In this document: piece by piece, positions 22,928 to 36,159 of the stretch
How the letters are laid out: every line of letters begins with the position of its first letter
Position numbering within the stretch: the first letter of the stretch is position 1
NCBI GenBank assembly: GCA_946811695.1
Contig: OX328124.1
Location: forward strand, 98,628,547-98,692,546
Source: Gonocerus acuteangulatus
Lineage: Eukaryota > Arthropoda > Insecta > Hemiptera > Coreidae
Reading direction: 5' to 3'
Length of the DNA stretch: 64,000 nucleotides
Notes under the pieces: generated by a model
The model's input: only the letters and a program-made list of their open reading frames with translations
What the model was told of the DNA's origin: nothing
The model's database searches: none
Made by a program: the position numbers and the translations under genes

Positions 22928-23429
22928 ACATCTGTAGTGCACAAAATGCGTTATATTTTCTTTTACATTTTTACAATTCTTTCAAAATGTATTGTTCTTG
23001 TGGGCTATGTAATTGTACATATTCCCACATCACGCCTCACAAAGTCATTGTAACAAAACCCCACAGGTAACACAATTTTTTTTTTCCTTTATCAGGGCGA
23101 GATATAATATCATCAAATAAAGACACTATCTGGACTTTATTAAACCACTGGGCAAGAAAATACTCAATATTTTCATTATCCCTAACTAACTATTTCTGCT
23201 GAAAGAATATTCGAGGAGACACCTTATCTTTAGCATTCCAAAATAAAGAAAAACATGTAACGTTACACTAGGGTAGCGATGTGCATTTTCTTCAGTACGT
23301 TTCGGTAGAGGGAAGCATAAAATGGCCTGTTAGCTCATCTTTTCTTTAAATGAGTCTACATTTTTCTTATACTTGCTATGCTTTTATTAGAAAATTTGGC
23401 TTGGTATTCGTTCAGGTGTTATATTTTAT

Positions 23430-23622
23430 TGTAGATGTTTATGTTTTTTAAATGTTTTAGTATTGTGTCAATGGCTGTCATCTCCAAGGATTTCTGTCAT
23501 GTCATATGGGATATTTAGATTACGTCTTAAGTAGCACCCAGTCAGTATATGTTTGATTGTGAGGTCTGTGTTGCATGATCGGAAATATATAAAAAACATA
23601 TATATTTATGAGTACAAATATG
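23430..23622 (-). pseudogene. LINE C-terminal zinc-knuckle fragment, unit 2
   Basis: Duplicate of 16293-16470 with the same DLTIKHILTGC block, the same frameshift and the same missing first Cys. It was already dead before the duplication. Confidence 0.6.
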
Positions 23623-23975
23623 TTTGACTCAGAGTAAGGAAAGCCATGCTACAAACGAATTTCTTGTGACAACTCTTAAGAAACCAACTTATGCAATATG
23701 CAATTGAATATTTAAAATAAATCAACTTCTTATGAAATGCAGAGGACGAAACCAACTATATATTTTGAATAATATAGGCGAATTATTGAAAGATATCTGC
23801 CAGTAAAAAAAAAAATAAACATAAAAACTTACACAGAAAATAAACATAACACAAAGCTGCACAGTCCGATTTGAAGGCGACTGAGTAACCAGCAGCATTT
23901 AAGCCATTGCAGAGATTTTTAAACTATCATTCAGATTTGCCTTTGAAGGAGTGAAAAAGCCATATAAATATAACG

Positions 23976-24023
<48 letters not shown>

Positions 24024-24082
24024 TTTTTTATCCTAGGAGGCATGGGGTCATTAAAGCAGTCTTCCTTTATTACACCACTTTA

Positions 24083-24257
24083 TTTATTGGGCCCGACATG
24101 TTTCGTGCATCTTTTCTTCGCACCTCTTCAGGGGCACTTCTTGCAAGGAAGTCCTCCCGTTACCAAGTACTCCCTCTGGAGTCCGGCTTACTACTTACTA
24201 AGAAGTGCCCCTGAAGAGGTGCGAAGAAAAGATGCACGAAACATGTCGGGCCCAATA
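24083..24257. repeat. Large palindrome with 59-bp arms, unit 2
   Basis: Duplicate of the palindrome at 16961-17135; arms and spacer look unchanged. Frames reading through it (23951, 24042) are not genes. Confidence 0.7.
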
Positions 24258-24971
24258 AATAGCCCACACATAAATGTGTGTGTGTGTAAAAGCCTGCGAA
24301 GAATAACCATTGAATCAATTAATAACCAAATGTAATTAAGTGATAAATAAATAATTAATTTAATATAGGCTCTGAAGTAACGACAAAAATCAATATTTTG
24401 GCTGAAATAGAGAACTCGTTTAGAAAATGATTGGTGACGGGTGTTGAAGGGGCTTCTCTCTCAACAATGTCAACGGCGAATCCCTTTGATCTGTAAATAA
24501 AACCTGCTCGTCAATGTACAACGTAAGTGCCAATGCAAATATCGCACAACCTAATGCACAAACAGTCCCAAATATTCCGATCCATGTCGAACGAGTAATC
24601 GATCTGTTCGCCAGCAGGCTTTACCTAAATCTCGACTTTTCTTTGACTTGGTATGACTCCCATGACTGACTATTGACATCTCATTATGATTGGTGTTTAT
24701 TCTATTCATGTTATTACACTGAAATTATTCCATAAGACGACGGTCATATTTAAGTAACATAAATATTATATTAATAAGTAATATATTCTATTGTAATATG
24801 ATCAATAATGCAGAGATTGAGGAAATGGTCCCTCATCGTCCGAATACTTGTCAAGTACAGAGACCATTCTCTCTATGACCATTAGTGGTCATCTTAAAAT
24901 AGAAAACGTCCTAAGATTAAGATCTAGGACGAGACCATTAGCAGTCCGTGATAAGGAAATATATTAAAATA

Positions 24972-25256
24972 TGAACACAGCATTCAAGAAGTACTAAAAA
25001 CTCCAAAACCATCATCAATAAGCCCATGGACGTTAACAAATGCAGACATTGACTTGTCATTAGGGGCGCTTAAAAAAAATGATACGTCGCCGGAAATCTA
25101 CAAAGCACTCTTCCAAGAAAAATAATACAAGATTCTAGAAGCTGTCATCAAATATACACCGATGGCTCTAAGACAGAATGAAGTGTTGGTTTTGGGGTCG
25201 TCATGCCTGATGGAACCGGCATAAGGACTCCTTTATCAGCATGCACTAGTGTCTAG
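24972..25256 (+). pseudogene. LINE connection/RNase H fragment, unit 2
   Basis: Duplicate of 17834-18156 without the 37-bp internal duplication. It has the same IYTDGSKTE-stop-SVGFGVV reading and the same frameshift upstream. Confidence 0.7.
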
Positions 25257-27209
25257 TGTGGCTATAAATTACGGAACAATAAATATTATATTAACTTAAG
25301 AAATTAATTGAACTTCTTGTATAGTATCAAACAATAAGTATTAAATAAATAAATGAGCTGAAAATGTTATATACAATCGCAAGTATAAATATGATATACC
25401 CTAAAATGGGATAAAATTAGTACAATCCTATACAACTAGGACATTTTCATTTAACTCAAGGCAAAGTGTCGAACTTTGCCCGAAGAGTGCGAACAGTCAA
25501 ATATACGAGTTTACCTAAACATTTGTCTGTTTGCTCTCACACAAATATATATAAGCAGTAAAGGTTTGTATCTATTTCACCACACTTGACTCCATTTTAT
25601 GGTTAAATAAAGAAATGAAGTGAAACTGTTGTAAAATATTGAGCAATAAATATTGTAGCTATAAATAAACAAACTTTCTATTTAAAAAATCAACAGTATT
25701 TTGCTGTAAGCCAAATTAATACCTAATAGATTGTATGAAAAATAATAATATTTGATCTGATCCCTTTGCTAAAGGCAGTACAGAGAAATTGAAGAGAGAT
25801 AAGAAATACAAGAAAACAAATACTAGGTCAAGAAAAGTAAGAAAGTTAATGTGAAGCGGAAAAGCAAAAAGTCTTTTATTGTGTGAGGTTCACTGTGGCC
25901 CATCTACTGCATTTTCTTTTCCACTTCTCAAAAAAAAAAAAAAAAAAAAAAACTTGATAAGAGTTTCTTCAAATCCTTATCAAGCCTTGCCTCCAAATAC
26001 AAGAGCTTTTCGCTGCCAATATTGTAATATTTCCCTTTCAAATCTCTGACTGTTTAAAACTTCCTTCCTTTCGCAGTTTATTAAAAAGCTGGAAGCTTCA
26101 ATTTGAATATTCTTCCCTTTCAGTTATTTCCCTCCTTTACTGTGTATTTGTTTTACAATATTCCTAGAAAATAAGATTCACAATAATGTATTTTCAAAAT
26201 AACAAAAGGTCATCGTATATTAAACAGTATTTGAAAACCTAGGACCTTCGAGAGAGGTAGATAACGTATCTTGGAAGAATCCGGTACAGCGCACTGTGGT
26301 CAAAAATAGTCAAAAAGCGCTCAAAACTTGATTTTTTGAAGTATTTTCTCCGAACCCATTTGCCTTAAATATATGTTAAATACTTCGTGAGAGTGGCATT
26401 TCTTGAGTTTTAGTCCCCCACCGTTGATTGAGGGACGGTGGTTAATCATTGAAGTTCTAGAAACGAAGAAAAGTTCCCAAATCCTCGTGTACCAAAATCG
26501 TTCCTTCAACTTTACTTTTTCAGACCGATAAGGTTGACGTATGTTTTTCTTGTTTTAATGGGATGTTTGAAGGGCAAAAAAAATATTTTTGTATTTTTCG
26601 AATCTCCTTCATGGACGGGGATATTGAAAAAGTTTTGCGTCTCTCTGCGTCTCTCTAATTTCGGGCTTAAATATTCCGTGGGCATGTATAGAAAGACCCC
26701 AGACTGAAATTAGCTGCATAAGTCTGCCTACTTCGGTGCTAGAGATGAACGAACTCGGTAAGACAGACGCGCGTTATCTCTGTGTAAACATTGGAATCAA
26801 ATCGAAGATGGATTTTTTGCAGTACTGAAGTCAGTGTTGTCTGCAAAAAATGTCTGAAGTGATCCGAGCAAAAAATCGTGTCCTAGTTGAAATATTGTAA
26901 TTTCAGGTTTGTAAAACAACAATATCAAATGTTACTGAGTTTTAAGCGCGTTTGGGCGGTTTATGACCACTGTGCAGCGCGCTGCTGTGCCCAACATTAC
27001 GTTTTTCTCAAAAATTCTGCCCTTCGCAACAGCTACTTTCACAGCAGTATTTATTTAAGAGTAGGCAGAGGAGGGTGATAAAATAACTGTTGTCTGGTTC
27101 TTGATTGTTCGTGTCTAGGTCAATTCATTACAACAGAACGACTTTCAAGCTTACATTGTACCACAAAGAAATTTCACGACAAAATAAAAGCTATTTAAAA
27201 GACATATGG

Positions 27210-27468
27210 ATCTGGACGAGCATAACAGAAATCAAACTTCGACAAATTAAACAGACTATAACCGACTGGGATTCAAGGCAAGAAGAAGTTGGCCAGACTA
27301 AGGATAAGCCATACAAGTACTTCTCGTGTATACCTCATGACAAAATCAGATAAACCATTGTGCTAAATTTGTAACAAAGATCTGACAGTTCAACATACAC
27401 AGACAGACTGTAATTTGAGACAAGACTTGGATCTTTCCACGAGACGTGAACGAACTACTCCGAGGTAG
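27210..27468 (+). pseudogene. LINE C-terminal zinc-knuckle fragment on plus strand, unit 2
   Basis: Duplicate of 20107-20365, with an identical 82-codon upstream frame and the same internal stop within the C-x2-C part of the zinc knuckle. Confidence 0.6.
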
Positions 27469-28355
27469 CAGTCGGCATGTCAACGTTATACTTACCTTTC
27501 TAAAATACAACAATATTTTTAACAAAATTTAACACACGCCAGACGAAACTTCCCAAACAAATAACATGTGTATGGAATAAAATGTTTTTATTTATATTTC
27601 AACACTTTATGTACATATTTCTGCCTTTGTCTAGAGAGGACTCAAACTGTGGTTTTTATCATCGTCCTTGAAAGAATATAATAATAATATCAGCCACTGA
27701 ATACTCCTCTTGTTAGAATATTTGAGTTTTACGTTGAAAGAGGGGTTTCACCCCTTAAACGTGCGATTGGGCTGATATAAAAAAATAAGTATCGATTATT
27801 TTCACACGTTTAATAAATATAAAAAGTTTCATAAAAATCGACTCCGGAGACTTGGGTATGTTCCCTTGTTAGAGAGATTGAGCAATGAGGCAGCGTTGGG
27901 AGCACGCTTTTACTCAAGGCAATCGGTACTTGATTGCATGGCTGAATTCTATACTTTTTAATGAGCTCCTAGCACCCTGAATGGTTTAGTTATTTTTTAT
28001 AGAGGGCGGCATGCTTTGACATAAGAATTTCTCAGAACGTGAATAATCCTCATTTTAGGTTCCCAAAATGTCAGGATTGCCCTCAATCATCTGAAGGGGT
28101 TAGCAGGAATTCTGACTGCAACTGATGTTGATTGAGCCTCTCCTATTCTGATTCTAATAACTCTTCTTTGAAATTGATTTATGTAGTTAAAAAATAAAGC
28201 TGGGGCTTCACTTGGCAAAATACAGCAATAAATAGAATTCGCGAGTGTGCCCCTAAGTTTCGAACCCAGGCCCCCCCCACAGTAAGTAACCCCAAAGTTG
28301 TACCACTTAAGCCAGATTCATCCCGATAAAAATGTTTTGCGATACAAAGTATCAA

Positions 28356-28688
28356 TTACTGGATTTTTTTAAACTTTATCAATCTCTCCAGAAAAAAGTA
28401 TGATATTTTTTTTAATATTAGGCCTACGAACTGGATGTTATTGGCCTGACCGAAGCGTTCCTCTGGAAACATTGGTCCCTGGAAGCACAGGAACGAAAAC
28501 AAGCCTAAACTTGGTAAACAAATCCTCTTGGAGAGTTGGACCCAGACTTCGATAGTAAATTTCCCTTTCATCCTTCCTTTGCTCCCTAATAGCTTCTTAA
28601 ACTTTTCTTGGATATCCATATTGAAAATATTAATCCGCTTCCCCTGTGATTTATTCACTGGGAAAATTTCTTTTACCAGCACTTTCAT
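28356..28688 (-). other. Unrecognised conserved frame, unit 2
   Basis: Duplicate of 21280-21591, 110 codons here because the C-terminal frame differs after a T-run indel. The shared core (NIFNMDIQEKF to GPMFPEERFGQANNIQ) has only two changes, Leu to Ser and Val to Phe. Confidence 0.35.
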
Positions 28689-28908
28689 CGTAATAAGTTA
28701 TGAAAATTAATAATTTCTGTTCATAAAGTAAAAAAAAGTTTCTGGTATATGTTAAAATGACAAATCAGCAATTATATTCTATCAATAATTTATTTTATGC
28801 TCAAATGAGTAGATAAACTAGTATAATTCTTTTCCGCATTTATAATTATCATTTGCTTAGAATTTACATTTTTATTTTTAATTTATTTTTAGAAATTCTA
28901 GATATTAG

Positions 28909-29310
28909 GGTGCGTTTACATCTGACACTTCTCACAGGAAATATATCTCAAGTGTCGGATTGGTATTCTCTTGAATGTTTACATACTGTCAGAAATAGCT
29001 AGACATTTATGTCATGGATATGTATACGACAGTTCTGGATTTGGTATAATTTCTGAAAAATGTACGGCCCATTTACACACATACATTTGTCTCCTGCATT
29101 AGCAAATAATCAGTATATAGATGTTTATCTCTGACATTAAATTATTCTCTTTATGATCAGTGTTTACACCAGATGCTATAGAAGTGTCGACACTTATAGC
29201 TTGTGATAGAAATATATATCTCAGAAATACATAGTTCGCAGTTTACATTAGTCGCAATTTCTGTCTGACATAAATATCCTTCAATAACTATCAGGTGTAA
29301 AGGTAACCTT
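28909..29310. mobile_element. 400-bp MITE, unit 2
   Basis: Duplicate of 21811-22211 with a few substitutions; the same inverted ends are present. Confidence 0.5.
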
Positions 29311-29390
29311 ATTGGCTGTACATACCTATGGTGGTTGATGAGAATTGGTGAGTACTAAAATAGAAGATATTATTCCTAAGGAAACGAATT

Positions 29391-30740
29391 TAAAAAACGT
29401 TAAGGATAATCGTAATAAATTGGAACATTTTAAGATTAAATGACGTGGACATTTTTACATAGGTACACAAAAATGACCAGTAAAAATAAACTGAATCAAT
29501 ATTCAACTGCATGACGTTTTAGATACTGAAGGTGTGCCTAAATATGCTTCCAGTATCTCGAATTATAAGTAATTAAACATGGGCAGCCACTTTCAATGTG
29601 ACAACATTAAGCACATTAGAGTAACAACTTTTTTCGTTTTTCAAACGTTCCAAATTTATGCAAACTTTAGTACATGTTGGGGACGTTTCGCTTAGCGAAA
29701 TTTTTATAACATCACATTTGATTAAAATACGACAGATATTAGACATTCCACATATTTATTTAAATACCTACAAAATGTGAGAGCAATAATGGTAAAACAT
29801 TTGATAACTCCATTCGAGTCTGAGAAAACAGTGCCTGAGTTCTTTGAAAGTTTTCATCTAAAACTTCTAAATATTTTAATTTATTAATTAATTGTACAAT
29901 GAGTTTGTCTATTTAACTATACTCAAAAAATTAGTTGTGTTGTATTTCGTGTTCATAATGACATTTTCTTTCAGAAAATCATGATATGTAGTGGGTGACG
30001 CGCAGAATTTAGAAATAACCCACTTACTTCTGATTTTTGTGCGTTACTGCTATTTCAGTGGCAAAAAAAAACGCGTTTTCTTCGAAATGTTGATACCTAG
30101 GTATTGAAATTTTTATAGTAAAACGACAGTACAATTTTAATGTAGATTAGTAACTAATTTGGAAGCAAAATTATCTACATTTATAGGTGTTTCTACACTA
30201 AAATTTTAAACCTTCACTAGAGATATACGTTATTTTGTTTCACTAAATGGTGTAATTTCGCAGTTCGAAATATTTATTTTTCGCTATCATTGAGCTTTTG
30301 AGGCTAGGATTCATCTACAGTGATTGAAGACACTAAATGACGAACTGAGGGTGAGACCCTGTCTTGAAAGCGCTTTGGTAGCTTGAAACAAACGTTGGAG
30401 GTTATCAATCAATATGATGATGAACCTTCACCAACCAGCTCCCAACTCCTTTGAAATTATATGGAATCACACTATGATGACGCAGTTCTTTTTTCCCCTC
30501 TTCAAACAAATTATAGGAAATTGTTATTGTTGCATTCAACATCAACGGTTCATTTTCAAATTGCCCTATATAGAAATTGAGCTGGTTTTTCTAGATTCTA
30601 CCAACTGACAACTGTAGAATTCGCCAATAAAATACAGAGCAGAGTAGAGCTGTGCTTGTACCCTCGGTCTCGCCCTAAATTCCAACGACCCTTGTCTTCC
30701 TGCTCCGTACACTAACAGACCGCTGTTTGTTCTCATTCTC
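29391..30740. other. Unassigned AT-rich spacer
   Basis: No gene or repeat was recognised. The 64-codon frame at 30414 has no motif. Confidence 0.4.
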
Positions 30741-30743
30741 TCT

Positions 30744-30746
<3 letters not shown>

Positions 30747-30806
<60 letters not shown>
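30747..30806. repeat. (TA)n microsatellite
   Basis: A pure TA tract of about 60 bp. Confidence 0.95.
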
Positions 30807-30809
<3 letters not shown>

Positions 30810-30917
30810 TTTACAAAGACTAGATTCAAAAGTATTTTATTCTTTCATTTAATTCTAAACGCCAACTCTACATTCATTTACAAAAAGTATTGATATCCCC
30901 ACCAAAAAAAAAAAAAA

Positions 30918-31358
30918 AACGTTGAAAAAAAGAGGCCCATCCCAAAAACAGTGTGCCTATGAAACTTATCATTTTAATAGCATTGGGCCACGTTTTAGGC
31001 CCTCAATACCTTCCCAAGAACCTAATAATGCCCTCTCACTTTTTTATGCATTACCAACTTGGCCAGTTTTCGTTAAGAGTTCATACAAACCCGTTCGTGA
31101 TTACAATGTTTATAATTACCCTAAATCGTTAACTGAAGGTTTGAATCTTTGAATGCCAGAATGTTTATAATACATCCGATCACTATAGCGGCCATCATTT
31201 TAACGAAAACTGGCCAAGTTGTAAATACACAAATAAGTGAGAGGGTATTATTAGGAAAAGGTATTAAGGGCCTAAAGCGTGGCCCAATATTATTATAATA
31301 TACCTTTCATTGGCAAATTGTATTTCGGAAGGGCATCTTTTTTTCAACTTTAGATTTT
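30918..31358. mobile_element. 440-bp foldback MITE with about 160-bp arms
   Basis: The left arm (30918-31077) starts AACGTTGAAAAAAAGAGGCC and the right arm (31198-31358) ends GGCATCTTTTTTTCAACTT. Internal matches include TTGGCCAGTTTTCGTTAA (about 31059) with its complement at 31198. The arms enclose about 120 bp. The 76-codon frame at 30922 is translated arm sequence. Superfamily unknown. Confidence 0.7.
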
Positions 31359-31587
31359 TGATAATATATATTTATACGAGCTGACCCGGCAAACGTCGTT
31401 TCGCCATATAAATTATTTCTAGTGATTACTTTGGTTGTCATATAAAAAATAACTAACTTATTGAAAGTGTTCGGGGATGTGGTCTATTACTGAAAGTGGA
31501 ATAGAGAGCGATGAACGATGGTGGCATATAAAATAACAAAACACCAAACATCAATTTTTTTAATTCATTTTATTTTATTATCTTAAC

Positions 31588-31640
31588 TTTTTTTTTTTTT
31601 TTTTTTATAGCACTTCGACGTCTAGGCCATTAGCGCCGTA
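31588..31640 (-). repeat. SINE tail with poly(A), minus strand
   Basis: On the minus strand it reads ACGGCGCTAATGGCCTAGAC, then GTGCTAT and about 19 A, the same tail as the SINE at 2588-2820. Severely 5'-truncated. Confidence 0.6.
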
Positions 31641-31703
31641 TCTTAACTAATATTTTTAAAAATAAATCTCCATCACTAATTATGATAATAAAAGAAAAAA
31701 AAA

Positions 31704-31934
31704 TCAATCGCTTAGTGTCATGGAGTGTACGATATTTTTGGCTTGTCCATCTTTAACCAACACTAACAAACTGGCTGGTTTACCCACACGAGAACATGCA
31801 ACGTAGATTGTCCGTGTAATTTCTTGTACATTTGTTTTGGGTGTGCCTAAAACTACGTCACGGACATCGTTTTCATCACTCCTCCCGAGATGTTTACAGA
31901 GCGGGAAGTGACGGTAGAAGCCTGACGGAGACAT
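31704..31934 (-). pseudogene. Helitron helicase (Pif1-type) C-terminal fragment
   Basis: This 76-codon minus frame ends in IYVACSRVGKPASLLVLVKD, then AKNIVHSMTLSD and a stop. YVACSRVGKP with a KNIVH tail is the C-terminal motif VI region of the Pif1-family helicase domain in arthropod Helitron RepHel proteins, which unwind DNA during rolling-circle transposition. The first roughly 40 residues do not match what I expect of the family. The Walker motifs and HUH nuclease are absent, so this is a remnant. Confidence 0.7.
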
Positions 31935-32263
31935 CTGATCGAGTGAAAATTGTTCAGTTATCCACCAAGGGTTGAAACTATTCAGGCGGTAATAACGCTA
32001 TTAAGAAATGGGGATTAGTGGTAAAAGGGTGAAAATTTCGAGTTAAATGTATTTTTTAGTGCCAAATCATACAAACATGGAAATGAAACATAAAAAATAC
32101 AAAAAAATAAAAAACCTTTTCGTGGTAAATCACCCTTATTACTTAGGGTTAAATAGTTAACATCCTATTCTGAGTCCTACCAAATATACACACAAAATTT
32201 CATATAAATCGGTCAAGGTGTTTCGGAGGAGTTTGGTTACTAACACTGTGTCACGAAAATGTA

Positions 32264-32264
32264 A

Positions 32265-32324
<60 letters not shown>
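32264..32324. repeat. (TA)n microsatellite
   Basis: A pure TA tract of about 60 bp at the right edge of the Helitron remnant. Confidence 0.95.
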
Positions 32325-32327
<3 letters not shown>

Positions 32328-33254
32328 TAAATAAACTACATTTATTTATTCATAAAAATCATAGAATTATTAATTTCTATGGTTTATATATCATTTGAAA
32401 ATTAATAAATATAAATGATTATTTTACCTAATTTATGTTAATATATTTTTACTGATTATGAAGCATCAGGGGTTCAAAAATAAATGCGATATTTCAATAA
32501 AGAAATTAACGGGGGATAGATCCGTGGAGTAATCAGGTTTTATTTAGAGATTATATCGCATTTAATGAAATTTATCTTTGTTTAAGATCTTTAATTAAAA
32601 ACAAAATAAATGGCTATCATTTCGTAGCTTTATTAAAAAAAGCGTTTTGTTGAGTTTTCTCTCCTGAAAAATTTCCATACAGCTAATAAACTCAGTACAA
32701 TAGAATAGTTTTATAGAATCATCAGTTTCTTTCCAGATTTATTAGGATTTATTTTAAATAACTAAAAATATTAGAATTGATTTTTTATAGCAAATTAAAA
32801 ATAGTTCATTTAGTTGTAATAAACTATTTAATGAAAAATTTGACCCATTTATTATTATCAGTTAATATTTAATTTAAAAATGGAGTAAACACTAGCTTCT
32901 AATGGATCGGTATTGCTTTCTTTTTTATACACATGGTTCTTGTGAGTTTTGAGTGATATCTACCACGCTTTGTAGCGAGTAAATTAAAGTAACAGCCGGA
33001 ACGGGTAAGGTAAAAATTCGGCAATCCTCATTTCTAAAGGACCGATATTATTTATTTTGTCAAAACACCTTTCTTATTATTTTAAGGCTTTATGCCGAAT
33101 TTAGTTGTTAATTATTACAAAGTTTGACCGTTAGGGGCATTTTATCAGTTTGCATTCGGAGGTAAGGAGCTGGTTCAATCGTTTTGTTATGCGAATATTA
33201 CATATACCTTAAGGAAATATGCAGCTGATATAATGTCAGGAGGCTTACTATACA

Positions 33255-33745
33255 TACATGTGTACATATAAATTTGAATTAGGGTCATTTATCGTATCTA
33301 GTAGGTAGTCACATCTAAAATTTTACATCTAAAATTTTGCGCCATCTAGGTGTGGGATGCTACCGGCAGTTACCAGACTACGCATTTGTGGATGGGCCGG
33401 AGCTGAAAACAGCAGGAGATGGCACCGCATTAAACATAAAAACAAGAAGAAAATTGTGGTTTTCGAAGACGAGAAAAGAATGCGAATTTTCTTACGGGTT
33501 AATACTACCTTGTAACTTTTTTTTTACCATTTTTATTTTATGGGCTACAATTCTTCCGCAACTAATCAAAAATGATATTCAAAAGTGTATACGCGAAGAA
33601 GAACGTGTATATAAGTCGTTTGTTAGCCAATGAAAGTGAATTTATTCTAAAAAGAATCGACAAAGATTTGATAATTTATCCCAAATTCATCCATGTGCGG
33701 CGCACATTGTGCGCAAACTTGACATCCCTTCGGAAAATGCTCCCT
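33255..33745 (+). repeat. Diverged Helentron-like 5'-end sequences
   Basis: AGGGTCATTTATCGTATCTA and AGTAGGTAGTCA near 33281-33311 resemble the 5' end of copies B and C (GGGTCATTTTCGGTGTCTA, CTAGGTAGGAT). ATCGACAAAGATTTGA near 33656 and CCCTTCGGAAAATGC near 33726 resemble the ATCGATAAAGATTTGA and CCTTCGGAGGAAAGTGC blocks. The frames at 33337 and 33572 lie here and have no recognisable domain. Confidence 0.35.
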
Positions 33746-33810
33746 GTAGAAAATATTCCCATAGCAAAAACTCTTTTAATTTAAATAAATCTACTAAGGG
33801 AATAGGAATC

Positions 33811-33813
<3 letters not shown>

Positions 33814-33865
<52 letters not shown>
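33814..33865. repeat. (GA)n microsatellite
   Basis: A pure GA tract of about 50 bp. Confidence 0.95.
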
Positions 33866-33867
<2 letters not shown>

Positions 33868-34464
33868 TGAAATAAAATAAGCGGTCACCTACCAAACTGG
33901 TAGTGTATTGTAGGTGAAGTGTCATACAAGAGCCAGTGATATTGGCCAGACCAATGGTGGGGAAAATATCCCCACACCACTTGCTCCTTGTGAACAACTT
34001 CTGCAGATGGCAGCTTTCATCTTTCTCCAACATATCGCCCTATCATTTCATCAATCTTTCTTTCACTAATGGATTGTTTTTTTCGCTCTCTTCCACCTCC
34101 AATTCTTCGTCTTCCTCTCACCTTCCGATAAATCCATTCCACTGTTCAAGACATTTCTTATTTTTCTTCCTATTTCTCTTTTCTCTATTAGCCGGGATTG
34201 CTTGGTGTTTGAAGACTGTATTAGTTGATAGTTTAACAATCCCCAATTTATAAATTTTCTAGAAATTTATACCTACTAGTAATTTGAGGTTAAATACAAT
34301 TAGTCCACTTTTTTTTCGTTTAAGAATTAACTTTGGCAAGGAGACTGGAGTTTAACCTAACCTGTACTAACTGACCTGCCGCGAAAGGGAATTCCCACAA
34401 AGAAGAAACAAAGCAGCAATCATAATGCCAATATAATAATTAGAAATTAAATGGATATACACGC

Positions 34465-34595
34465 CAAAATATAAAAGTATTAGCAACTTGTTTTTTTCCA
34501 ACATAACATTAGTTTTTAAGGGGCTAATGACAATAGAAACTAATGTTATGTTGGAATAGGAGAAGTTGCTAATACTTTTATATTTTATTAGTTTT
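34465..34595. repeat. Inverted repeat with 45-bp arms
   Basis: ATATAAAAGTATTAGCAACTT (about 34470-34490) and CCAACATAACATTAGTTT (about 34499-34516) are mirrored by AAACTAATGTTATGTTGG and AAGTTGCTAATACTTTTATAT at about 34538-34583. The loop contains GGGGCTAATGAC, which resembles the SINE tail core. Confidence 0.6.
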
Positions 34596-34599
34596 TATG

Positions 34600-34650
34600 G
34601 TGGTGCTAATGACCATAGCAGTCGACACACCCAAAATAATCCAAACAAAC
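34600..34650 (+). repeat. Possible SINE tail fragment
   Basis: GGTGCTAATGACCATAGCAG at about 34602 followed by an A/C-rich run resembles the SINE tail GGCGCTAATGACC. No head is present. Confidence 0.35.
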
Positions 34651-35214
34651 ACCATTAGTTGAACATGTATCAGAATAGAAAGCAGACAAACAATAATCTC
34701 TGTTAACTTTATATTTACTATATGCTTTGTCCTGTTCTGTTTTTCTTTTAAAATTTAGATTATTGTTAGAAGTAATTCTGTAAATTCTTTTCTATTAGAA
34801 TTATATTAGATACTAGATTTACATTATATTAGATATGCATTAAGTTAAGTATATTAAATTTACATTGAAATCAAATAACAATATGATGCCTCTCAATAAC
34901 TGATATTGTGTATCGAAATCATAATGTATTTATATACAACTGCATATAAAGTTAGGGAGGGAATTAAAAAAAAAACAAAAAAAAAAAACACCATTCGTTT
35001 ATGTTTTTTTTTATATTTTATTTGAATTGTTTTAGGCAGTTTGAAATTATTTGTTAAGAGTGATAACCTAAAGATATCCCGTCCTAAAATTCTTCGTTAA
35101 TAATAATGGACGTTAAAATTAAAATAAATAAATAAATACTTATTTGTTATTTAATCATTTATTTTAATTTGGTTATCTTATTTGTTTTTTTTGTTTGGTT
35201 TTCTTTTATTTCAA

Positions 35215-35822
<608 letters not shown>

Positions 35823-36103
35823 TACTATAAAATTATAAAGAACTATTTTTTTCTTAGATGCAATCCATCTTTTGGTTACTTAACCACCATTAGTTCCTTA
35901 TGATAGTTCTTAAAAATTGTTTTGGAAACAATGCAATATCTGTTCTGCCCTTCTTTTTTGCTTTCTTCTAACACTCAATAATCTTTACACAGTTTCGTTT
36001 TTTAGCTGCTTTTTATGGGCAGAAGCTCTGGACTTTGAACATAAGGTCATTTATGATAATACAAATGTCTGATCAATAAAAATTTATAAAACTAAAATTT
36101 AGA

Positions 36104-36155
36104 AGGTGCTAATGACCTTGGCTGTAGGAGCATCAATAATTTAAAAAAAAAAACA
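36104..36155 (+). repeat. SINE tail fragment with A run
   Basis: AGGTGCTAATGACCTTGGCT, then GTAGGAGCATC and about 11 A, which is the SINE tail pattern. No promoter-bearing head was recognised upstream. Confidence 0.45.
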
Positions 36156-36159
36156 ACTA

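Larger units (their letters stand above)
22303..29390 (+). repeat. 7.1-kb tandem segmental duplication, unit 2
   Basis: Direct repeat of unit 1 starting at ACTTAGAAGATTACTTC (22303) and losing similarity after about 29390 (AAGGAAACGAATT). It contains the right part of the piggyBac-like element (to 22927), the minus LINE zinc-knuckle piece (about 23430-23620), the TA tract, the palindrome, the RNase H piece, the plus LINE tail, the unknown frame and the MITE. Differences include a 12-bp insertion near 23670 and a roughly 15-20-bp replacement near 24400. The junction with unit 1 carries a few unmatched bases (CACTTTTGA) and falls inside piggyBac sequence. Confidence 0.95.
31374..32268 (-). mobile_element. 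Helitron remnant
   Basis: The block holds a helicase C-terminus (31704-31934, minus). At its left edge is ACGAGCTGACCCGGCAAACG (31377-31396), whose complement ends in TTTGCCGGGTCAGCTCG, very like common arthropod Helitron 3' termini (CCGGGTCAGCTAG). At the right, AAATCGGTCAAGGTGTTTCGG and ACACTGTGTCACGA match a phrase common in insect Helitron-type repeats. A SINE tail has inserted at 31588-31640. Most of the Rep/helicase region is missing. Confidence 0.55.

Noticed and set aside
30470..30500. A Helentron-like 3' end at GATGACGCAGTTCTTTTTT
   Set aside because: It matches ATGACGCAGTTC of copies A and D but lacks the hairpin's second arm, the TCGGAC block and any body sequence upstream; probably chance.
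33936..34253. 105-codon frame with Ser- and Phe-rich segments
   Set aside because: Composition follows T/C-rich DNA next to a GA tract; no domain or convincing topology.
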